A DNA stretch of 64,000 bases from Dictyobacter vulcani (GCF_008974265.1 NZ_BKZW01000001.1:3410001-3474000); one strand, 5' to 3'. Shown: positions 42,672 through 51,675, counted from the stretch's first letter. Program-made: numbers and translations. The notes: a model not told the origin generated them from the letters alone.

Positions 42672-43765
42672 TTGAGCGGCCGAGTAGTACAGTCTACACC
42701 AACTGTGTGTGTGATTACGGGCGATGATGCGGCCCTGAGGTGATGCGTCCGACGGTTGAGGTACTCCGGATTCTGGTGCCTGAGATTCGCTTTGTAGAGG
42801 CTCCGTGTGGCCGTGAGGCTGAGGCTGAGTATGGTACGCCGTTTCCTGATGTGACGCGGGCAGCGATCGACGCGGCCGATTGTACCCTGTTCGGGGCCAG
42901 TGGTGGTCCCAGCCGTCCGATCCTGTGGTATCTGCGCTGGAATAAAGAGACCTACATCAACGTGCGGCCCGTGCGCTGGATTCCCGGCTATCGCAGTCCG
43001 ATGCGGGATCCGGAGCGCATTGATTATGTGATCGCGCGCGATAACCTGGAGGGGATGTATCCTCCCCGTGAAGGTGATGTCGCGGAACTGGCTGCGTTAG
43101 CGAGTAGTTCCTCGTGGTGGATGGCACCGCCGGTAGGGAAGGTGGGGGCTTATTCGGTCAAGGTTACGACGGACGAGCAGATGCAGCGCGTGGCGGCGTA
43201 TGCCTGTAAACTGGCGCAGCAACGCCAGGCCGCTGGCTATCCCGGACGTGTCACGCTGGGAGCCAAATACTCGATCCAGCCGCGCACCGATGGACGCTTC
43301 CGTAGCATCGTCAAAGCAGCGGTCAGTCAGCATCCTGAGCTGAGCTATCAGGAGTTTCTGGTCGATGACATGGCGCGTCGCCTGGTTGCATCCCCTGAGA
43401 CACTGGATGTCCTGGTACTGGGCAACGAGCATGGCGACATCCTGGCCGACGTATCCAGCGGCACCATTGGTGGCCTTGGCCTCTCACCCAGCGCCTGTTA
43501 CGGGGACAACTACGCCTACTTCGAGCCCGTTCATGGCTCGGCCCCAGACCTGGCCGGCAAAGGCATCATCAATCCAACCGCCATGCTTCTATCGGGCGCT
43601 TTAATGCTTGATTATTTAGGGTATAATGAACAGGCGCGTACCCTGGAAGCCGCCATCCAACAAACCTATCAGGCAGGAACCCTGCTACCTGTTGACCAGG
43701 GCGGCCAGGCCGGCACCAGCGAATTCGTGCAAGCCATCAAAACACGCCTGTTGTACGGAAAATAA
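42672..43765 (+). pseudogene. Homoisocitrate dehydrogenase-like enzyme, frame interrupted near the N-terminus
   Basis: Isocitrate/isopropylmalate dehydrogenase family. From the TTG at 42672 (GAGGA upstream) the protein begins STPTVCVITGDDA; the frame then breaks, and from 42740 it continues PEVMRPTVEVLR to the end. Adding one G at 42731-42732 gives GDDAGPEV, the normal nucleotide-binding start. Later motifs are present: YINVRPVRWIPG, IARDNLEGMY, the DDMARRLV acids and EHGDILADVSSGTIGGLGL, then EPVHGSAPDLAGKGIINP. It should oxidise homoisocitrate to 2-oxoadipate, a missing step of the upstream operon. The lysine T-box supports this substrate over isocitrate or isopropylmalate. The frameshift may be a sequence error. 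Confidence 0.82.
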
Positions 43766-43776
43766 ATTACGGAAAC

Positions 43777-43893
43777 GTAGGTTCGGCCCTTACGGCCGAT
43801 TTCTCCCCTCACGACAATACACAAAGAAATGTGACACATGGTTCCGTGGGCGTTATCGAAACCCAGGCAATCGACTGCAAGGGTCGAACCTAC
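43777..43893. repeat. Palindromic repeat, family B (paired arms) between dehydrogenase and lysS
   Basis: GTAGGTTCGGCCCTTACGGC (43777-43796) begins one arm; the other (CAATCGACTGCAAGGGTCGA, continuing ACCTACG) lies at 43868-43893. The arms are diverged relative to each other. They occupy most of the 174-base gap. Confidence 0.7.
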
Positions 43894-43939
43894 GTTTTTG
43901 TTTTGTCAAAGATACAAATTTTGGAGATAATAGATAACC

Positions 43940-45590
43940 ATGAAAGCTGATTGGGTAAGCAAAGTAGCCGACCGTGTGGAAGCGAGTGTTCGGCAGCGTA
44001 AGGGCGAGAACGCCACGATTGTTTGTGCCTCGGGCATCAGTCCGTCAGGTCCTGTCCACCTGGGGAATCTGCGTGAGCCGATGACGGTCCATCTGGTTGC
44101 GGAAGAGTTGCGTGATCGTGGCTGGAAGGTAGACCACATCCATTCCTGGGACGATTATGATCGTTTACGTAAGGTGCCATCTGGTGTTCCGGCTGAGTTT
44201 GTGAATTATATTGGCATGCCGTATTCTGATATCCCGGATCCGTTTGGCGAATATGATTCGTATGCCACGCGCTACATCACCAGTTTCGCCGAAGGCCTGG
44301 CCCGCCTGGGTATTCATCCACGCTACATCCGCCAGTCTGAGGCCTATCGCCGTGGGGATTATCGTGAGCAGATCAAGGCAGCGATTCGGCAGCGCTTTGA
44401 AATCTTTGATATTCTGTCCGAGTATCAAAATTTGGAGGGCCAGAAGGAGACCGTGGACGCGCGCCGCGCCGCCTATTATCCTTTCAAACCCTACTGCGAT
44501 AATTGCCATAAAGATATGACGCGCCTGACCTCGTATAACGATGAGGACGCCTCGCTAACCTATGTCTGCGATAACTGTGGACATGAGGGTGGCTATAGCC
44601 TCAATGACCGCATCGACGGTAAGTTGCTGTGGAAAATCGACTGGCCAATGCGTTGGAGCTATGAGCAGGTTGATTTTGAGCCAGGTGGTGAGGACCATTC
44701 TTCCCCGGGTAGTAGCTATACCGTGCATCGTGCAGAAGGTTTATGGGGCGAAGGCTCCGCAGTTCGTCGGCTACGCCTTTGTGGGTATGGGAGGCCGCTC
44801 TAAAATTTCGAGCTCGGCCGGTACTACCGCAACCATTGACTCGGCCCTGAATATCATCGAGCCCGCCATCCTACGCTGGCTGTATGCTCGCCGTGCCAAT
44901 AACCAGGCCTTTGACATCGATTATGGTCAGGGACTGTTGCGCATGTATGAAGAGTGGGATGCCCTGGTGCGCCAGATTAACAAGGGTGCAGCCAATGAGA
45001 GCAATCAAAACCTCTTCAAGCGCGCCACCAGGACCAGTACCGAAGAGATCGTCTACACGCATAAAGCGGTCTCGTTCCCATTGCTCACCTCGGTGATTGA
45101 TGTCACCCAGGCCAATGAGGAGCAGGTATTGCGCATCATCTCACAGACCCTTCCCGAGATGGAGGACCTGGAGAGCCTGCGCAGTGAGTTGGAGCCACGC
45201 TTTACCTGTGCCCTCAACTGGGTCAACAACTATCTACCCGATGACGAGCGCACGCATATCAACAGCACCTTTGATAGCGAGTCCTTCGACCAATTCTCTG
45301 AACTGGATCAGGCCGGAGTACGCATGCTGGCCGAGCGGTTGGACACTTCATGGAACCTGACTGAATTGTCCGAATTGATGTATAGCATTCCCAAAGTAGT
45401 GCGTGGCCTGGCCATTGATACGCCGCCCAACGACGAACTCAAGCAGGCGCAACGCTCATTCTTTATCGCGCTCTACACCTTAATCTGCGGCAAAGATACC
45501 GGCCCACGTATCCCAACCCTCCTACTCTCAATCGGACTCGAGCGGGCCAAACTCCTGTTAACCCCCTCAACCGTCGCCGAAAAACGCTAA
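43940..45590 (+). pseudogene. lysS: Class I lysyl-tRNA synthetase, frame disrupted in the middle
   Basis: Two frames make one class I LysRS of about 550 residues. The first has the HIGH-like PVHLGN motif in SGISPSGPVHLGNLREP, a zinc-like CDNCHKD / CDNCGHEG region and FEPGGEDHSSPGSSY. After about 44716 the frame changes and continues CIVQKVYGAKAPQFVGYAF, with the KMSKS-like SKISSSAGTT. Compared with the usual spacing between SY and the IV..VYG helix, about three residues are missing, so a deletion of about eight bases seems likely rather than a homopolymer slip. The enzyme would charge tRNA-Lys. Either another LysRS exists or the sequence is wrong here. Confidence 0.82.
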
Positions 45591-45646
45591 CCCCCGTCCT
45601 GACACGTACCAGCAACGCTTGTCGCTGTGACCTGTCGACGTACGAG

Positions 45647-45672
45647 GAGGCATCGCCAAAAATGATGCCTCC
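45647..45672 (+). terminator. Hairpin after lysS
   Basis: GGAGGCATC and GATGCCTCC form a perfect 9-bp stem around eight bases, 57 bases after the lysS stop. No T-run follows directly; an A8/T4 tract begins about 20 bases later. It lies in a gap that also holds a weak family A-like palindrome. Confidence 0.5.
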
Positions 45673-45807
45673 TTGCTGCGGTGATATGTTAAAAAAAACA
45701 GTTTTCTGACCCTTTCATAACATTCTCTTCACCTTCTCTTCATAATTGGCTGGCATAATAAAGATGAGGCTAGATGCTTCCGCTCAACCAGAAGGAGTTT
45801 TCCATTG

Positions 45808-46017
45808 ATGAGTAATTATCTCCTGCCAGCCCATGAGTTCTTTATCTATGTGTCGGCAAAAAGCAAGCAACAATCATTATCGTATGTTCCATCAGTAGAG
45901 TTGAAGAGCGCAGAAGCCACATTCCGTCCATCTGAGCACGCTGAGGCACCGGCGAAGTTGCAGACATGGACCCGATTACAGGTGGCTGATGCACTCGATA
46001 TCTATGCTTGCCTCTAA
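45808..46017 (+). CDS. Small hypothetical protein
   Basis: 69 residues from the ATG at 45808, with GAAGGAG ten bases upstream and a CATAAT-like -10 before it. The sequence is mixed and soluble (LPAHEFFIYVSAKSKQQSL ... LQVADALDIYACL), with no membrane segment or recognised motif. The good ribosome-binding site is the main support. Function is unknown. Confidence 0.45.
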   Translation: MSNYLLPAHEFFIYVSAKSKQQSLSYVPSVELKSAEATFRPSEHAEAPAKLQTWTRLQVADALDIYACL

Positions 46018-46391
46018 TTAGTAACGCATCCTCATTTGTACGTGTTTATGGCGCCATCGCAGAACGCTTGATCCATCGCCCCTGAATTTTGTCTTGTGCC
46101 GTTCAATCGTGTGAGCTGTGCTAGCCGCGATTGAGTGGCGTTCACGATTGTTTTTCAATAGCGTGATATGTGCGCTTGACTGGTATCGACCAGAAGAGCG
46201 CATCTTTTCATCTCCAGATGTGTCTCTCTATTTCTTCCCGTTGCGTGCTATTATGAGAGTGTGTACTGGCTGCAATGCTCGGTATGTACTCAAAAACTGG
46301 CATGTTTTCCACACCTGGACATACTCTGTTAGTTAAATAGTGTGGGTGAGTGTGCGATGTTTTGTATATTATAAAGAATGTGAGGAATGGT
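46018..46391. other. Intergenic region, no gene seen
   Basis: Contains the second copy of the short AGCCGCG-TTGAG-GGCGTTCAC-ATTG repeat (about 46123-46165) also seen near 3727-3765. Nothing else was recognised. Confidence 0.4.
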
Positions 46392-46973
46392 GTGAGTAGA
46401 GTTCAGGCTCAAAAAGAGCGTATTATTGATGCACGACCTGAAGAAATCTATGCGATTCTGACTGATTATAAAGTGCAACGCCCAAAACTGCTGACCCCTA
46501 ATTTTGTCGATTATACCGTGGAAAAAGGCGGTAAGGGTAGCGGTACCGTGATTAGCTATCTCTTAAGGGCGGCCAATCGTGAGCGCAACTATCGCATGCG
46601 TGTGGATGAGACGGTACGTGGTTCGACCATCACTGAGAGCGATGCTAACTCATCGCTGACCACGACCTGGGCGCTTGCTCCCCTTGATGGTGGCAGCAGG
46701 ACCCGTGTGCGCGTTACCAGCGAATGGGACGGCGCGACCGGCGTCAAAGGCTTCTTTGAGCGCACCTTTGCACCCCTGGGACTCAAGCGTATCTATGGTG
46801 GTATGCTCGATGCCCTCAGCAGCGTCCTGGGTGTCTCAGACGAAGAAGTTACCGCCGTCAAGGGAACAGAATACAAGCCTGGCCAGAATGCCAGCCTCTT
46901 CCTGGTTGTCTTCGCCGCCGTAGTTGGCGTGGCTATTGCCATCAGCTATCTACAGAAGTCCCAGAACGAATAA
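46392..46973 (+). CDS. SRPBCC-family protein with C-terminal membrane helix
   Basis: 193 residues from the GTG at 46392, chosen because GAGG lies six bases upstream and the SRPBCC fold starts at once (VQAQKERIIDARPEEIYAIL). The N-terminal domain of about 145 residues should form the START-like cavity that binds a hydrophobic ligand; the C-terminus has a membrane helix (ASLFLVVFAAVVGVAIAISY). The ligand is unknown. A clear terminator follows. Confidence 0.82.
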   Translation: MSRVQAQKERIIDARPEEIYAILTDYKVQRPKLLTPNFVDYTVEKGGKGSGTVISYLLRAANRERNYRMRVDETVRGSTITESDANSSLTTTWALAPLDGGSRTRVRVTSEWDGATGVKGFFERTFAPLGLKRIYGGMLDALSSVLGVSDEEVTAVKGTEYKPGQNASLFLVVFAAVVGVAIAISYLQKSQNE

Positions 46974-46983
46974 AAACCATCAA

Positions 46984-47018
46984 GCGACCCTATGGTATAT
47001 GCCACAGGGTCGCTTTTT
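46984..47018 (+). terminator. Rho-independent terminator
   Basis: GCGACCCTATGG / CCACAGGGTCGC stem with a six-base loop, followed by T6. It lies directly after the SRPBCC gene. Confidence 0.92.
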
Positions 47019-47062
47019 TATGTATTCTTGTGCTTATAGTGCAAGGGTCGTTTAGCGGAATT

Positions 47063-47089
47063 TAATCGACCTCAATGGTCGAACCTACC
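47063..47089. repeat. Palindromic repeat, family B, overlapping the SDR gene stop
   Basis: AATCGACCTCAATGGTCGAA, then CCTACC. On the minus strand it reads GTAGGTTCGACC, and its TAG is the stop codon of the SDR gene. Confidence 0.7.
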
Positions 47090-47852
47090 GGGGTGCCATT
47101 CTGATCGCACCGTCGAGGCGGATCACTTCGCCGTTGAGCATTTCGTTCTCGATGATATGTTTGGCCAGGGCTGCATATTCTTCAGGACGGCCCAGGCGAG
47201 ACGGGAAGGGAACCTGCTGACCGAGCGAGATCCGCGCCTGTTCGGGGAGTCCTGCCAGCAATGGGGTATCAAAGAGGCCGGGAGCAATCGTCATGACGCG
47301 GATACCATAGCGGGCGAACTCGCGGGCGATCGGGAGTGTCAGGCCCACAATACCGCCCTTAGAGGCGGAGTAAGCGGCCTGGCCGATCTGCCCATCGAAG
47401 GCGGCTACGGAGGCGGTGTTGATGATGACGCCGCGCTCACCGTTCTCCTCAGGTTGATTGGTGCTCATGGCCATGCCAGCCAGGCGAATCACATTAAAGG
47501 TGCCGATCAGATTGATATTAATGACCCTGGTAAAGCTTTCCAGGCTGGCGGGTCCCTGTTTCCCAATGACTTTTTCGGCCGAGCCCACACCGGCACAGTT
47601 GATCACACCATGAAGAGCCCCAGAAAGCGCTACCGCCTTCTCTACAGCGTTTTGCACACTTTGCTCATCTGTGACATTCGTTGATACAAAGAACGCCTTC
47701 TCTGGAAGCTCCTGGGCTAATTTAGCACCGGCCTCGGCATTAAGATCCGCGATGATCGCTTTAGCTCCTGAAGCCGTCAGCAGACGTACGCAGGCCGCTC
47801 CCAGTCCTGAGGCTCCGCCGGTCACGAAAAATGTTTTATCTTGAAGATGCAT
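47085..47852 (-). CDS. SDR-family oxidoreductase, 3-hydroxyacyl-CoA dehydrogenase-like
   Basis: 255 residues with the classical short-chain dehydrogenase layout: [12 protein letters not shown] (residues 11-22) binds NAD, NCAG is present in [10 protein letters not shown], and the catalytic set is Ser148, Tyr161 and Lys165 (YSASKGG). The [20 protein letters not shown] and ending [17 protein letters not shown] resemble type II 3-hydroxyacyl-CoA dehydrogenases (HSD17B10-like). It probably acts in fatty- or branched-acid oxidation in the cytoplasm; this specificity is inferred. Its TAG stop falls within a family B palindrome. Confidence 0.88.
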   Translation of the reverse strand: MHLQDKTFFVTGGASGLGAACVRLLTASGAKAIIADLNAEAGAKLAQELPEKAFFVSTNVTDEQSVQNAVEKAVALSGALHGVINCAGVGSAEKVIGKQGPASLESFTRVININLIGTFNVIRLAGMAMSTNQPEENGERGVIINTASVAAFDGQIGQAAYSASKGGIVGLTLPIAREFARYGIRVMTIAPGLFDTPLLAGLPEQARISLGQQVPFPSRLGRPEEYAALAKHIIENEMLNGEVIRLDGAIRMAPR

Positions 47853-48086
47853 CTGGTATTCCCTTTCTTCGTTGAATTAGAATAAATAGAGCAGATATTG
47901 ATTGGTCCTGAATTACAGCAAATAGGCGCACACTTAACTATAATACTGATAGATAGCTAAGCCCTTCTTTCATCATACCCCCTGGCAAGAGCCACTTACA
48001 AGTCACACCGTTCTCTTGTCGGGAGTAGGGGGAAGTGCTAGACTCTATGTAACCAGTTGTTGGACCATTAAAGGACAGAGAATAGA

Positions 48087-49943
48087 GTGGATAAAAAACA
48101 AGAACGTATGCAGTTGCTAGAGGCGCAGGTCCGGCGCCTACAACGTCGGATAGAGGCACTGACACCACGTAGTAATGTGTATTCCTGGTCGCGGGTTGCT
48201 ATTTTCTTTGTGGGTATCGCGCTCACCGTTGTTTTGTTGATTGGTTCCCTGTGGTGGCTGGCCATTCCGGTCTTTGTGGTCTCAATGATCTTATTTGGGG
48301 TGGTCGCCCATTTCCATGGCTTGATCGATCACAGCATAGCCCGCCATACCCTCTGGCTCCATATTAAGACCGCGCATATCGCCCGTATGCGCCTGGACTG
48401 GGAGCGCATCCCGGCCGTCTTCTCCGAGCCGCCGGTCGAAGGACATCCTTTTGAGATGGATATCGACATCACGGGCCAGCGCTCCATTCATCGTCTGGTC
48501 AATACCGGTGTGTCGCGTGAAGGGATGGCACGCCTGCGTGACTGGTTATTGCAGACCTCGCCTGACCTGGACACGATTCAGCAGCGGCAGGCGCTGGTGC
48601 GTGAACTGACGCCGATGACGCGTTTTCGCGATCGCCTGACCCTTAATTCGTTACTGGCCTCAGGTGGTAAGTTTGAGCAGTTAGAGGGAAAGCGCCTGCT
48701 TCAATGGCTGGATCAGCCCTCAACCTCATCCTCCTCGTTGCGTACCCTCTTCTGGATCTCGTCGGCCCTGAATATAGCCACGGTGGTCCTGTTTCTCTTA
48801 GGACTCTTCAACATCATTCCGATGTTCTGGCAGTATACCCTGGCCGCCAGCGTTATTCTCTTCTTCGCGACCGCCAATCAGCGCGGTGATATTTTCGAGG
48901 ACGCATCCTATCTGCGCTACGGCTTTGGTACCCTGAGCCTGATCTTCTCCTATTTAGAGAAATATCCCTATGGCTCGCATCCGCGCTTGCAAGCGCTCTG
49001 CCAGCCATTTCACGATAAGCGCGAGACTGGACCATCCGCAGTCCTCAAAGGCACAGCCCGTGTAGCCTCGGCCTCCACCTTAAAGAACAACGGCATCATC
49101 TGGCTGGTCGTCAATGCCTTTGTTCCCTGGGACCTGTATTGTGCCCGGCAATTGATCCATTACAAAGCTCAGCTACGCTCGCGCCTGCCGATCTGGCTGG
49201 ATACCTGGTATGAGCTAGAAGCTATTTCATCCCTCTCCGCCTTCGCTTACCTGAATCCCGAGTATATCCTACCTGAGGTCAAGGCCGCCGAACAGCTCCA
49301 GAGCGCTGGTCGCCCACCATTTGAGGTCGATCATCTGGGACATCCGCTGCTCGCCGTAGAGAAAAAGGTCACCAATAGCTTCACTATGAACGAGTTGGGA
49401 GAGGTTGTTATCATCACAGGCTCCAACATGGCCGGTAAGAGCACCTTCCTGCGCACCCTGGGCGTCAACCTCTGTCTCGCCTATGCCGGTGGACCCGTCT
49501 GTGCCCACTCCTTTACCTCGACACTCTTCCGCCTCTTCACCTGTATCCGTGTCACCGATTCCGTCACCGACGGCTATTCCTATTTCTACGCTGAAGTACG
49601 ACGCCTGCACGCGTTATTAGACGCGCTCAAGGAGCCGGGCCAGTTGCCCTTATTCTTCCTCGTAGACGAAATCTTCAAAGGTACTAATAACCGCGAGCGC
49701 CTGATCGGTAGCCGCTCCTTTGTCAAATCGCTGGTTGGTCACAACTGCGTCGGCCTCATCTCCACCCATGATCTGGAACTGGTCAACCTCGCCGAAAGCG
49801 TCCCCCAGGTCCAGAACAAACACTTCCGCGAAGAAGTCATCGAAGGCCAGATGGCCTTTGACTACGTCCTGCGTGAAGGCCCATGCCCGACCACCAACGC
49901 CCTCAAAATCATGGCCATGGAAGGCCTACCCATCGACGGCTAA
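48087..49943 (+). CDS. Membrane-anchored MutS-like ATPase
   Basis: 618 residues from a GTG at 48087, with AAAGGA upstream. An N-terminal coiled coil (residues 1-30) is followed by a hydrophobic pair (about 36-75) and another pair in the middle (near ISSALNIATVVLFLLGLFNI), so the protein is predicted to be membrane-bound. The C-terminal ATPase is of MutS class: Walker A TGSNMAGKSTFLRTLG near residue 444, the helix VTDSVTDGYSYFYAEVRRL, Walker B LPLFFLVDEIFKGTNNRER and STHDLELVNLAE. The mismatch-recognition domain of true MutS is absent. The function of this family is not established. A clear terminator follows. Confidence 0.85.
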   Translation: MDKKQERMQLLEAQVRRLQRRIEALTPRSNVYSWSRVAIFFVGIALTVVLLIGSLWWLAIPVFVVSMILFGVVAHFHGLIDHSIARHTLWLHIKTAHIARMRLDWERIPAVFSEPPVEGHPFEMDIDITGQRSIHRLVNTGVSREGMARLRDWLLQTSPDLDTIQQRQALVRELTPMTRFRDRLTLNSLLASGGKFEQLEGKRLLQWLDQPSTSSSSLRTLFWISSALNIATVVLFLLGLFNIIPMFWQYTLAASVILFFATANQRGDIFEDASYLRYGFGTLSLIFSYLEKYPYGSHPRLQALCQPFHDKRETGPSAVLKGTARVASASTLKNNGIIWLVVNAFVPWDLYCARQLIHYKAQLRSRLPIWLDTWYELEAISSLSAFAYLNPEYILPEVKAAEQLQSAGRPPFEVDHLGHPLLAVEKKVTNSFTMNELGEVVIITGSNMAGKSTFLRTLGVNLCLAYAGGPVCAHSFTSTLFRLFTCIRVTDSVTDGYSYFYAEVRRLHALLDALKEPGQLPLFFLVDEIFKGTNNRERLIGSRSFVKSLVGHNCVGLISTHDLELVNLAESVPQVQNKHFREEVIEGQMAFDYVLREGPCPTTNALKIMAMEGLPIDG

Positions 49944-49966
49944 GCCCACCACCCGGACAAAGCAAA

Positions 49967-49997
49967 ACGGCGATCCAATCACGGATCGCCGTTATTT
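49967..49997 (+). terminator. Terminator after the MutS-like gene
   Basis: ACGGCGATCC / GGATCGCCGT stem with a short loop, followed by TATTTTG; a weak family B arm (GTAGATTTGACCCTTGCGGT) begins at 49999. It lies between convergent genes. Confidence 0.8.
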
Positions 49998-50050
49998 TGT
50001 AGATTTGACCCTTGCGGTCGATTACCTCGGTCTTCATCAGGGCGTTGCCC

Positions 50051-50947
50051 TTAATTCAATTGCGCAATCACCTGGCGGATCTGCTTGATATGATTGCGAA
50101 CCTCATAGCGATCCTTGGCGTCCGGATGGAGCTCCAGGTATCCATGTAAATCATGCATCGCACGCCCATAATGCTTGAGTTCAAGGTGGAGAAAGCCACG
50201 GTCCCGTTGTTCGACGCCCGCTTTAGGCAGCAGGAGCAACAACAGATCACTGATCGCCAGCGCGTGCTCAAAATCCTCGTTCCCGATATAAGTACTCTTC
50301 AGATTATTCAACATGCGAATCAAGATTTTCCGTGAGGAAAGAGCTTCCAGCCAGCGTGGATTGATCGTGTGTTGTCGTTGCGTAATCTTCTGGATACGCT
50401 CCAGGCATTCCGCTTCATTCAGCAGCTCTCCATTGGCAAAAGGATCAATATAGATACTACCCTCAGACCAGCGGTAGCGCACCATAAAGTGGTGGGGAAA
50501 TCCAACCCCCTCAAGCTCAATACCTGCGCGTTTAGCAACTTCCATATACAATACTGAGAGCGTGATCGGGAGGCCTGTCCGTTCTTCCAGGACTTTATTC
50601 AGGAAGCTGTTATTCGGATTATAGTAGTCGCGCTCGTTGCCGTGGAAATGTTCTTCGGTGATCAATACCTGATTCAATGCGTGAATCAGTACTAACGGAT
50701 GATCCGTATCAGGAGCAGAGGTTTCAGCCTGCTCAGAGCGGAATTTTTCTAATAACAAGCGAACCCGCTGCGCGAGCGCATCGAGGTGCATAAAATGTGG
50801 AACGGGATCTAAGTCTGGATAAGCCACACTTGCGATCAGCAGTGCTGCTCGTGCGAGGTCGATCGTCTTCTCATTCCCACCAACCAGGTCTGCAAACTTC
50901 TGGTATGTTCGTTGTTGTGCTGTCTGTCGTGAAAAATTATCTGCCAT
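50051..50947 (-). CDS. SirB1-like transglutaminase-fold / TPR protein
   Basis: 298 residues from the ATG at 50947; the frame is open to 50986 and the start is uncertain. The N-terminal transglutaminase-like SirB1 domain has LIHALNQVLITEEHFHGNE, YNPNNSFLNKVLEERTGLPI and VGFPHHFMVRY; the C-terminal part has TPR-like helices (EDFEHALAISDLLLLLLPKA, ERAMHDL-like GRAMHDLHGYLE). The family is widespread; its biochemical role is unclear, and the catalytic cysteine of true transglutaminases is not obvious here. A hairpin covers the proposed start codon. Confidence 0.82.
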   Translation of the reverse strand: MADNFSRQTAQQRTYQKFADLVGGNEKTIDLARAALLIASVAYPDLDPVPHFMHLDALAQRVRLLLEKFRSEQAETSAPDTDHPLVLIHALNQVLITEEHFHGNERDYYNPNNSFLNKVLEERTGLPITLSVLYMEVAKRAGIELEGVGFPHHFMVRYRWSEGSIYIDPFANGELLNEAECLERIQKITQRQHTINPRWLEALSSRKILIRMLNNLKSTYIGNEDFEHALAISDLLLLLLPKAGVEQRDRGFLHLELKHYGRAMHDLHGYLELHPDAKDRYEVRNHIKQIRQVIAQLN

Positions 50948-50981
50948 GCTCCTGGCATTTAACCATAAAATGCCAGGCATG
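50945..50981 (-). promoter_or_regulatory. Hairpin overlapping the SirB1-like start codon
   Basis: On the minus strand CATGCCTGGCATTTT pairs with AAATGCCAGGAGCATG around about seven bases. The stem includes AGGAG and the proposed ATG, so it could hide the ribosome-binding site. Confidence 0.45.
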
Positions 50982-51040
50982 CGCAAGTTGCTCGGCTTGT
51001 TGATCGCGTTTCATCAGCGGCTGCGGCACAGTGCATGCCC

Positions 51041-51457
51041 CTATGATTGCTTATCGTTGATGCCGCGTGAACGCTTCAAAAGCGGTGACTCATCGGGCAG
51101 GTCGCTGCCGGAGGTAGGATTCAGATAGTGATCCATTGCCAGCCAGAGCCCACGGCTCGGACGGAAAAAGAGTAGCGGTAGAATGACCACAAACGGGCCA
51201 CCAATCAACAGCACCGGTAGCACTGGAACCGTCTGGATCGCTGCCAGTGGCAGGACAATTCCGGCTGCGATAAACTCGCTGATCACCAGGTTGATCGCCA
51301 TCGAACTGGTATAGTAGCCCTCTTCACGCTCAAAGCGGAAATGGCAGACGGGGCAGCGTTCATTCATTTTAAACACGCCACAAAACAATTTGCCCTGACC
51401 GCAGACAGGACACCGTTGGAGTAATCCGCGTAATAGAAGTTTGGAAAATCTATTCAT
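51041..51457 (-). CDS. DUF983 family membrane protein
   Basis: 138 residues. Two CPxC pairs (CPVCGQGKLF and CPVCHFRF) form a small zinc ribbon at the N-terminus, followed by EREEGYYTSSMAIN and two hydrophobic helices (FIAAGIVLPLAAIQTVPVLPV and PFVVILPLLFF). The arrangement is that of DUF983; function is unknown. The ATG at 51457 begins the conserved region. Confidence 0.85.
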   Translation of the reverse strand: MNRFSKLLLRGLLQRCPVCGQGKLFCGVFKMNERCPVCHFRFEREEGYYTSSMAINLVISEFIAAGIVLPLAAIQTVPVLPVLLIGGPFVVILPLLFFRPSRGLWLAMDHYLNPTSGSDLPDESPLLKRSRGINDKQS

Positions 51458-51675
51458 ATAGTACTTCTCTGTAACTTTCCTATGGGAGAGATGATAACTA
51501 TTGTTGTACCTGTACGTAAATTAATTCATAGCCATTTGAACATTTACTTATACTATATTGTACCACGCTGAGTCGCGTATCTGTCGACACACCGCTTCTG
51601 AGCGCTTGCTACGCCACCGAGGAATATGTGGGATAATGTTTAAAGGTGCTATCGTTGCCAAAGGAGGAAGTTACC

